DNA of 12,677 nucleotides from Tannerellaceae bacterium (GTDB lineage Bacteria > Bacteroidota > Bacteroidia > Bacteroidales > Tannerellaceae): positions 1-12,677 of the forward strand of contig JAITRC010000005.1 of the NCBI GenBank assembly GCA_031288615.1. The letters run 5' to 3'. Each line of letters begins with the position of its first letter. Within the stretch, counting starts at the first letter, position 1. The notes below the pieces were generated by a model. It made no database searches. It was not told the origin of the DNA and saw only the letters and a list, made by a program, of their open reading frames with translations. Below, in pieces: positions 7,645 through 12,677 of the stretch. The position numbers and the translations under genes were made by a program.

Positions 7645-8325
7645 ATGAGTGAATTTAAAAGGTATGCAATCGGGCATCTGGGGATGAGTAGCGGCGCGCT
7701 GGAAAGCTATATGAAGATCACCAGCAGTTACATTTCTCCCACAATTATTGAAGAGAGACAGCTGAATGTGGCGCAGATGGATGTCTTCTCGCGATTGATG
7801 ATGGACCGCATCATTTTTCTGGGTACCCATATTGACGATTATGCCGCCAACGTAATCCAGGCGCAATTACTTTACCTAGATTCCAGCGAACCCGGTAAGG
7901 ATATTTCTATTTACATCAATTCGCCTGGTGGCTCCGTCTACGCCGGATACGGAATATACGATACAATGCAGTTCATAGGTTGTAAGGTCTCTACAATATG
8001 TACGGGGATAGCCGCCTCCATGGCGTCAGTATTATTGGTGGCAGGCACTAAGGGTAAACGCTATGGCTTGGAACATTCTCGGGTGATGCTTCACCAACCG
8101 CTTGGCGGAGCACAAGGGCAAGCTTCCGACATCGAAATTGCCGCACGGGAAATCTTGAAAGTCAAAAAGGAACTGTACACCATCATCTCCAAACATTCCG
8201 GCAAAAGTTATGAAGAGGTCGAGCGGGATAGCGATAGGGATTATTGGATGACTTCGGCCGAAGCGCGTGACTATGGTATCATTGATGAAATTTTTACTCG
8301 GAAAAACAACAATACGGAGGCATGA
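7645..8325 (+). CDS. clpP: ATP-dependent Clp protease proteolytic subunit ClpP
   Basis: ClpP is the serine peptidase that forms a double heptameric chamber in the cytoplasm and degrades proteins fed to it by ClpX or another Clp ATPase. The catalytic triad is visible: Ser125 in AASMAS, His150 in MLHQPLGG and Asp199 in DRDYWM. The gaps of 25 and 49 residues equal those in E. coli ClpP (Ser97, His122, Asp171). The oxyanion-loop segment INSPGGSV (91-98) is intact. At 226 residues it has a longer N-terminus than the E. coli enzyme; the segment up to about residue 30 may be a processed propeptide. It is first in a clpP-clpX-recQ operon with a promoter at 7560-7591, and its stop codon overlaps the clpX start. 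In many Bacteroidales the trigger factor gene tig precedes clpP; here a divergent permease does. Confidence 0.98.
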   Translation: MSEFKRYAIGHLGMSSGALESYMKITSSYISPTIIEERQLNVAQMDVFSRLMMDRIIFLGTHIDDYAANVIQAQLLYLDSSEPGKDISIYINSPGGSVYAGYGIYDTMQFIGCKVSTICTGIAASMASVLLVAGTKGKRYGLEHSRVMLHQPLGGAQGQASDIEIAAREILKVKKELYTIISKHSGKSYEEVERDSDRDYWMTSAEARDYGIIDEIFTRKNNNTEA

Positions 8326-9599
8326 TTGAAAAGAAAGGTGTCTGTTCCTTCTGTGGACGATCACGGGGAGTAGACGGTGTAGTGGAACTTGTGGATGGGG
8401 CAGATGCTACTATTTGCAATGTGTGTGTGGGGCACGCTGCCTCTATCTTAATAGAACAAGGGGTCGTTTTACATCAATTCGAAAATGCAGACGCTGTCAA
8501 TCCGGAAGAGGAAGAAACGGGTGTACTCTTGAATATGGATGAATTGCCGAAGCCGGATGACCTCAAAACTACATTGGATGAATATGTCATCGGTCAGGAT
8601 GTGGCTAAGCGACGGCTTGCCGTAGCGGTATACAATCACTATAAACGTATTCTGCAAAAGGGTGAGGACGAAGTTGAAATAGAAAAGTCCAATATCATCA
8701 TGGTAGGGCCGACGGGGACAGGCAAAACGCTTCTGGCGCGGACTATCGCCAAGGTGTTGGATGTCCCCTTCACGATCGTGGATGCGACAGTGCTCACCGA
8801 AGCCGGGTATGTGGGTGAGGATATTGAGAGCCTCTTGACAAGGTTGCTTCAAGTGGCCGATTATAATGTGGAGGCTGCAGAGCGAGGCATTGTCTTCATT
8901 GATGAAATTGATAAGATAGCCCGTAAGGGAGATAATCCTTCTATCACACGGGACGTCAGTGGTGAGGGGGTTCAGCAAGGTCTCCTCAAACTCCTTGAAG
9001 GAACTGTCGTGAACGTACCACCTCAGGGAGGTCGCAAGCATCCCGATCAAAAAATGATTCAGGTGAACACTAAAAATATCCTCTTCATCTGTGGTGGTGC
9101 TTTTGACGGTATTGAGCGGAAAATTGCCCGACGGCTTAATACCCGCGTCATTGGGTATACGGCGCAGCGTACCACCTTGACCCTTGACCGGGACGGTCTC
9201 CTCCAATATATCTCCCCGCTTGACCTGAAGACTTTTGGCCTTATCCCCGAAATCATAGGTCGCTTGCCTGTCCTCACATACCTCTTACCCCTTGACCGTG
9301 TGGCTCTCCGTAAGATACTCACCGAACCTCGCAATGCGATTACCAGGCAATACGTCAAGCTCTTTGACATGGACAATATCTCTCTCAGTTTCGACGAAGT
9401 AGTCTACGAATATATCGTCGATAAAGCGATGGAGTTCCGGCTCGGGGCACGTGGATTGCGCTCTATTATGGAGACTATCATGATAGACGCCATGTATAGG
9501 ATGCCCTCTTCCGGCGAAAAGACCCTTCACGTTACACTTGAATATGCAAAGGAAAAGTTGGAACGTTCGGAAGAAATAAGGTACTTGCAATCTGCCTGA
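8322..9599 (+). CDS. clpX: ATP-dependent Clp protease ATP-binding subunit ClpX
   Basis: ClpX is the hexameric AAA+ unfoldase that recognises substrates and threads them into ClpP. The 425 residues are full length. The N-terminal zinc-binding domain has C8-x2-C11 and C32-x2-C35. The AAA+ core has Walker A GPTGTGKT (129-136), pore loop GYVG (162-165), Walker B VFIDEID (191-197), the substrate-gripping RKH loop (238-240), arginine finger R314 in IIGRLP and sensor 2 R377 in GARGLR. The ClpP-docking loop reads IGY (277-279) where E. coli has IGF. The start overlaps the clpP stop (ATGA), implying translational coupling. GGAGG lies only one base before the ATG, too close for normal Shine-Dalgarno use. 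recQ follows after 23 bp. Confidence 0.98.
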   Translation: MIEKKGVCSFCGRSRGVDGVVELVDGADATICNVCVGHAASILIEQGVVLHQFENADAVNPEEEETGVLLNMDELPKPDDLKTTLDEYVIGQDVAKRRLAVAVYNHYKRILQKGEDEVEIEKSNIIMVGPTGTGKTLLARTIAKVLDVPFTIVDATVLTEAGYVGEDIESLLTRLLQVADYNVEAAERGIVFIDEIDKIARKGDNPSITRDVSGEGVQQGLLKLLEGTVVNVPPQGGRKHPDQKMIQVNTKNILFICGGAFDGIERKIARRLNTRVIGYTAQRTTLTLDRDGLLQYISPLDLKTFGLIPEIIGRLPVLTYLLPLDRVALRKILTEPRNAITRQYVKLFDMDNISLSFDEVVYEYIVDKAMEFRLGARGLRSIMETIMIDAMYRMPSSGEKTLHVTLEYAKEKLERSEEIRYLQSA

Positions 9600-9622
9600 T
9601 TCCTATACATCTACTTACATAT

Positions 9623-11809
9623 ATGGACACTGTCGTAAGAGATATCCTTTCCGACAAGCTGAAACAGCAGTTTGGTTTCGACTCTTTCAAGGGTAACCAA
9701 AAGGCTATTATGGAAAACTTGCTGGCAGGGAAAGACACCTTTGTGCTTATGCCTACCGGTGGAGGAAAGTCCCTTTGTTACCAACTTCCTTCCCTCTTAC
9801 TCGACGGGACAGCCATCATTATCTCTCCCCTCATTGCCCTGATGAAAAATCAGGTGGATGCTATGCGTAATTTCAGTGAAGACAATAGAATTGCTCACTT
9901 CCTCAACTCCTCCCTCAGCAGAAATGCCATTGAACAAGTTAAAAAAGATGTGCTTTCAGGACGTACCAAGTTGCTTTATGTAGCTCCGGAATCCCTTACC
10001 AAAGAGGAGTATGTGGGATTCTTTCGACGCGCTATAATCTCTTTCTATGCCATTGATGAAGCTCACTGCATTTCCGAGTGGGGGCATGATTTCCGACCGG
10101 AGTATCGACGGATACGTCCTATTATCAATGAAATAGGCGTTCATCCACTTATCGCCCTCACCGCCACCGCTACACCTAAGGTACAACACGACATCCAGAA
10201 AAATCTCGGTATGACGGATGCCGCCGTCTTCAAATCTTCTTTCAATCGCCCCAATCTTTACTACGAAATACGTCCTAAAGACGCTGGTATTGATCGTGAA
10301 GTCATCAAATATATCCGTACCCATGCAGGCAAATCGGGTATCATCTATTGTCTCAGTCGACGTAAGGTAGAGGAACTTAGCCGGGTACTGATCGCTAACA
10401 ACATCAAGGCACTTCCTTACCATGCCGGTATGGAGGCTCAAGAACGTGCCACCAATCAGGATGCCTTCCTCATGGAAAAAACCGACGTTATGGTGGCTAC
10501 CATTGCCTTCGGGATGGGAATTGATAAGCCTGATGTGCGCTATGTGATCCATTACGATATGCCCAAAAGCTTGGAAGGCTATTACCAAGAAACCGGACGA
10601 GCCGGACGGGATGGTGGTGAAGGTCTTTGTGTCGCTTTCTATTCACACAAAGACTTGCAGAAACTTGAGAAGTTCATGCAGGGTAAGCCCATCGCCGAAC
10701 AGGAAATAGGTAAACAACTCCTTGCCGAAACAACTGCTTACGCCGAAACTTCCGTTTGTCGACGTAAGGTGCTCCTCCATTATTTTGGCGAAACCTACCT
10801 CGAAGAATCCTGCGGAAGTTGTGATAACTGTCTTAATCCCAAAAAGAGAATTGAAGCTAAGGAGTATCTTGTCACCATTCTTGAGACCGTTATCCTTCTT
10901 CATGAACAGTTCAAAGCCGAATATATCGTCGATCTCCTCATCGGAAACAAAACGTCTGAAATACAGTGTTATAAGCACGAAAAACTGGAGATCTTTGGTT
11001 CCGGAACAGAAGAAGGGGAAAAGACATGGAATGCCGTTATTCGACAAGCTGTCATTGCAGGGTATATCTCCAAAGAAATTGAGAACTACGGAATTCTTCG
11101 TATCACCGACAGTGGACGTAGCTTCCTTGCCAATCCTCAGTCTTTTAAGGTCACGGAAGATAATGAGTTTGGTAATGATGCCGACGATGCACAGTTACAA
11201 AATGAGGGGGGTGGTGCTGCTGACCCTGTCCTTTATTCCATGATGAAGGATTTGCGCAAGCGCATCTCCAAACGTATGGATATTCCTCCCTTTGTCATCT
11301 TCCAAGACCCCTCTTTGGAAGCTATGGCTACGACTTACCCCATCTCTATGGAAGAACTCCAAAATATTCCTGGTGTCGGGATAGGTAAGGCCAAACGATA
11401 TGGTGATGAGTTCATTACACTCATCAAACGGCATGTTGAAGAGAACGAGATTGAACGCCCCGAAGATCTCCGTGTCCGGACTGTCGCCAATAAATCCAAA
11501 GTGAAGGTTGCCATCATCCAGCGTATTGATCGTAAGATAGCGCTTGACGAAATAGCCCTCACCAGTGGCCTTGAATTTTCTGAATTGCTTGACGAGATAG
11601 AAGCCATTGTCTACTCCGGCACTCGTATCAACATTGATTACTTCATCAAAGATGCGATGGATGAGGAGCGTATTACCGAGATATACAATTACTTCAAGGA
11701 GTCTGAAACCGACAGTCTTTCCGAAGCCCTCACCTCCCTCGACGATAGCTTCTCTGAGGATGAGATACGCCTCATCCGCATTAAGTTCCTCTCTGAAATG
11801 GCCAACTAA
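9623..11809 (+). CDS. recQ: ATP-dependent DNA helicase RecQ with C-terminal helical extension
   Basis: RecQ is a 3'-5' DNA helicase acting in recombination repair and restart of stalled forks. The helicase core has Walker A MPTGGGKS (43-50), the DEAH box (145-148) followed by the aromatic-rich loop SEWGHDFRPEY (151-161), and motif VI QETGRAGRD (322-330). The RQC zinc site is intact with C379, C397, C400 and C403, almost the E. coli positions. A winged-helix region follows, then an HRDC domain (about 534-608). Residues about 620-728 form an extra helical region of the kind found in Bacteroidota RecQ (HTH_40-like). At 728 residues it is about 120 longer than E. coli RecQ, as expected for this lineage. 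It lies 23 bp after clpX on the same strand with no terminator seen between, so it is probably co-transcribed. Confidence 0.97.
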   Translation: MDTVVRDILSDKLKQQFGFDSFKGNQKAIMENLLAGKDTFVLMPTGGGKSLCYQLPSLLLDGTAIIISPLIALMKNQVDAMRNFSEDNRIAHFLNSSLSRNAIEQVKKDVLSGRTKLLYVAPESLTKEEYVGFFRRAIISFYAIDEAHCISEWGHDFRPEYRRIRPIINEIGVHPLIALTATATPKVQHDIQKNLGMTDAAVFKSSFNRPNLYYEIRPKDAGIDREVIKYIRTHAGKSGIIYCLSRRKVEELSRVLIANNIKALPYHAGMEAQERATNQDAFLMEKTDVMVATIAFGMGIDKPDVRYVIHYDMPKSLEGYYQETGRAGRDGGEGLCVAFYSHKDLQKLEKFMQGKPIAEQEIGKQLLAETTAYAETSVCRRKVLLHYFGETYLEESCGSCDNCLNPKKRIEAKEYLVTILETVILLHEQFKAEYIVDLLIGNKTSEIQCYKHEKLEIFGSGTEEGEKTWNAVIRQAVIAGYISKEIENYGILRITDSGRSFLANPQSFKVTEDNEFGNDADDAQLQNEGGGAADPVLYSMMKDLRKRISKRMDIPPFVIFQDPSLEAMATTYPISMEELQNIPGVGIGKAKRYGDEFITLIKRHVEENEIERPEDLRVRTVANKSKVKVAIIQRIDRKIALDEIALTSGLEFSELLDEIEAIVYSGTRINIDYFIKDAMDEERITEIYNYFKESETDSLSEALTSLDDSFSEDEIRLIRIKFLSEMAN

Positions 11810-11917
11810 CCGCCCACCCAATCCTTTTCACCTGACCGCCTTTGTATAGTGTTGTGCACCTCTCCTCATTATGGCATGAAAAAAAGTTCTGTATGAGGTA
11901 TAGTATCTAAAAAAGTC

Positions 11918-11925
11918 TACCTTTG
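11918..11925 (+). promoter_or_regulatory. -7 promoter box for tRNA-Val
   Basis: TACCTTTG is an exact match to the Bacteroidota -7 consensus TAnnTTTG. It ends 13 bases before the tRNA, placing transcription start about 6-8 bases upstream of the mature 5' end. A -33 TTG at the expected place (about 11893-11899) is not clear. The rest of 11810-11917 holds no gene. Confidence 0.6.
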
Positions 11926-11938
11926 TCCCCGCGTTTAG

Positions 11939-12013
11939 GGGCGTTTAGCTCAGCTGGTTCAGAGCATCTGTCTTACAAACAGAGGGTCGGCGGTTCGAAT
12001 CCGTCAACGCCCA
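11939..12013 (+). tRNA. tRNA-Val (anticodon UAC)
   Basis: A full cloverleaf can be drawn. The acceptor stem GGGCGTT (11939-11945) pairs perfectly with AACGCCC (12006-12012), with discriminator A at 12013. The D stem is GCTC/GAGC (11948-11951 with 11962-11965). The anticodon stem is TCTGT/ACAGA (11967-11971 with 11979-11983) around the loop CTTACAA, giving anticodon TAC at 11974-11976, which reads GUA and other valine codons. The T arm is GGCGG, loop TTCGAAT, CCGTC with one G-U pair. The next bases are CCT, so the 3' CCA is not encoded and must be added after transcription. Confidence 0.97.
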
Positions 12014-12044
12014 CCTCAAAATCAAGGACTTACAAAACAAAGCC

Positions 12045-12333
12045 TTACAATAAAAAGTCAATCCTTTTCGCCTCCCCACCGCTTGTTCTCCAAACAGCCA
12101 TAGGATGCTCTTTGACACGAAGATCTTCATCATCTAAATTACTTTCATTAACATGGGTGATTCTAGCCAAACATTCCACTAATTCTTCCAATCCCCCGTT
12201 TAAATTAATGTTGAAGGTCCAGACTCTGGGCTCGGCGGTCAATGCAATCCAAGACAGTACGTTCCAAGTCTGTTACTCTAACTAACGGATCAGTTATGAG
12301 ATTAACTACACCCACATCTGCTTGATTGTATAG
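12045..12333 (-). pseudogene. Frameshifted remnant resembling an AbiEi-type antitoxin / phage-defence regulator
   Basis: Two adjacent minus-strand frames together give a pattern I associate with the AbiEi / COG5340 family. The first frame, starting right behind the upstream gene's stop, contains RVTDLERTVLDCID (ending at base 12238) and then runs into a stop at 12205-12207. The second frame, from about base 12212, contains NINLNGGLEELVECLARI and ends at TAA 12045-12047. In the family a VT-x-x-ERT-(L/I/V)-(L/V/I)-DC-(L/I)-D block is followed after five residues by GG-x-EE. Removing the 25 bases 12213-12237 would restore exactly that spacing. The N-terminal winged-helix part and most of the C-terminal part are missing. 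The assignment rests on motif memory only. The 31 bases between the tRNA and this remnant show nothing. Confidence 0.5.
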
Positions 12334-12677
12334 TTAAGTGTAGTTGGCGAGTTTGATTAATTTATTTTTCAAATAGTTAAAACTTGGAGATTTGTTATTA
12401 TTAATATCCATATTGGGACTAATTTTTTCTGCCCACGTGGATTTTTCACATCCTACCGCTTGCCATCCTTTTTCTTTAAGCGCATTACATCCTTTATGAT
12501 AAAGAGCCTCTGCCATTAATTCCCATGTACCACAAATGGAATCATTGATATAAGAGTCTAGAATACTAGTCTTTGCATCAGGATAAGCTTGTTTTATTGC
12601 AGGAATATCACCCAATAACCATGCCTCCCCTTCTTCAACTGCAAGACAAAAATACGTTTCCGGACGAGGATTACAAC
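12334..12677 (-). CDS. C-terminal part of a DUF4276-like protein, cut by the right edge
   Basis: The minus-strand frame is open from the right edge to TAA at 12334-12336, giving the last 114 or so residues; the start lies outside the window. Near the visible beginning is AVEEGEAWLLGD, and near the end ISPNMDINNNKSPSF followed by a basic stretch. Both match what I remember of DUF4276-family proteins: an acidic E-x-EAW-x-x-GD motif and a MD-x-x-N-(R/K)-SPSF block. These are small proteins often encoded beside AAA or OLD-like ATPases in defence-associated loci. Its biochemical role is not established here and the match is by eye. The gene is AT-rich (about 35% GC by hand count over 12361-12660), lower than the genes left of the tRNA, which suggests horizontal transfer. 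A leftward start codon such as TTG at 12615 is not a real start because the frame continues upstream. Confidence 0.6.
   Translation of the reverse strand, partial: CNPRPETYFCLAVEEGEAWLLGDIPAIKQAYPDAKTSILDSYINDSICGTWELMAEALYHKGCNALKEKGWQAVGCEKSTWAEKISPNMDINNNKSPSFNYLKNKLIKLANYT

Noticed and set aside
11864..11898. Inverted repeat CCTCAT / ATGAGG after recQ as a possible terminator
   Set aside because: The stem is only 6 bp with a 23-base loop and no T-run follows, so it is not a convincing terminator.
11923..12285. Plus-strand frame of 120 codons across the tRNA
   Set aside because: It runs through the tRNA-Val gene and antisense to the AbiEi-like remnant, with no domain signal.
12334..12615. 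93-codon protein starting at TTG 12615 as a complete small gene
   Set aside because: The frame stays open upstream to the window edge, and the family-like motif E-x-EAW-x-x-GD lies across the proposed start.
12001..12677. Phage attachment repeat of the tRNA 3' end
   Set aside because: I searched by eye for a second copy of the T-arm and acceptor sequence and found none within the window; any copy would be outside.

Overview
The window looks like a piece of a Bacteroidales (phylum Bacteroidota) chromosome. Three things point there. The clpP-clpX-recQ gene order, with a RecQ that carries a long C-terminal helical extension, is the arrangement I know from that order. Two upstream regions carry exact copies of the Bacteroidota -7 promoter box TAnnTTTG. 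A large secreted protein ends in what looks like a degenerate type IX secretion sorting tail. I cannot name the genus.

Layout. Bases 1-6027 hold two tandem plus-strand genes for Ig-like (BIG2) repeat proteins. The first is cut by the left edge. The second is complete: 1681 residues with a signal peptide, a duplicated N-terminal domain I do not recognise, nine BIG2 modules, a 17-copy Pro/Glu/Thr octapeptide linker, a tenth BIG2 module and the sorting-like tail. Bases 6005-7468 (minus) encode an APC-superfamily amino acid permease whose 3' end overlaps the BIG2 gene by 23 bp. A 176-bp divergent intergenic region with a good promoter leads into clpP (7645-8325), clpX (8322-9599, ATGA overlap) and recQ (9623-11809), very probably one operon. 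A tRNA-Val(UAC) gene follows at 11939-12013 with its own promoter box.

Beyond the tRNA the sequence changes character. It is AT-rich (about 35% GC by hand count over 12361-12660). It carries, on the minus strand, the C-terminal part of a protein resembling the DUF4276 family and, directly behind it, a frameshifted remnant that resembles an AbiEi-type antitoxin/regulator. This looks like the edge of an integrated defence-type island next to the tRNA gene.

Functionally, ClpP and ClpX form an ATP-dependent protease, with ClpX unfolding substrates into the ClpP chamber. RecQ is a DNA-repair helicase that probably shares their transcript. The BIG2 proteins are predicted to be exported and surface-exposed. 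The permease is a separate transport unit. The most interesting parts are the modular BIG2 protein with its unknown N-terminal duplication, and the tRNA-adjacent decayed defence-like region.
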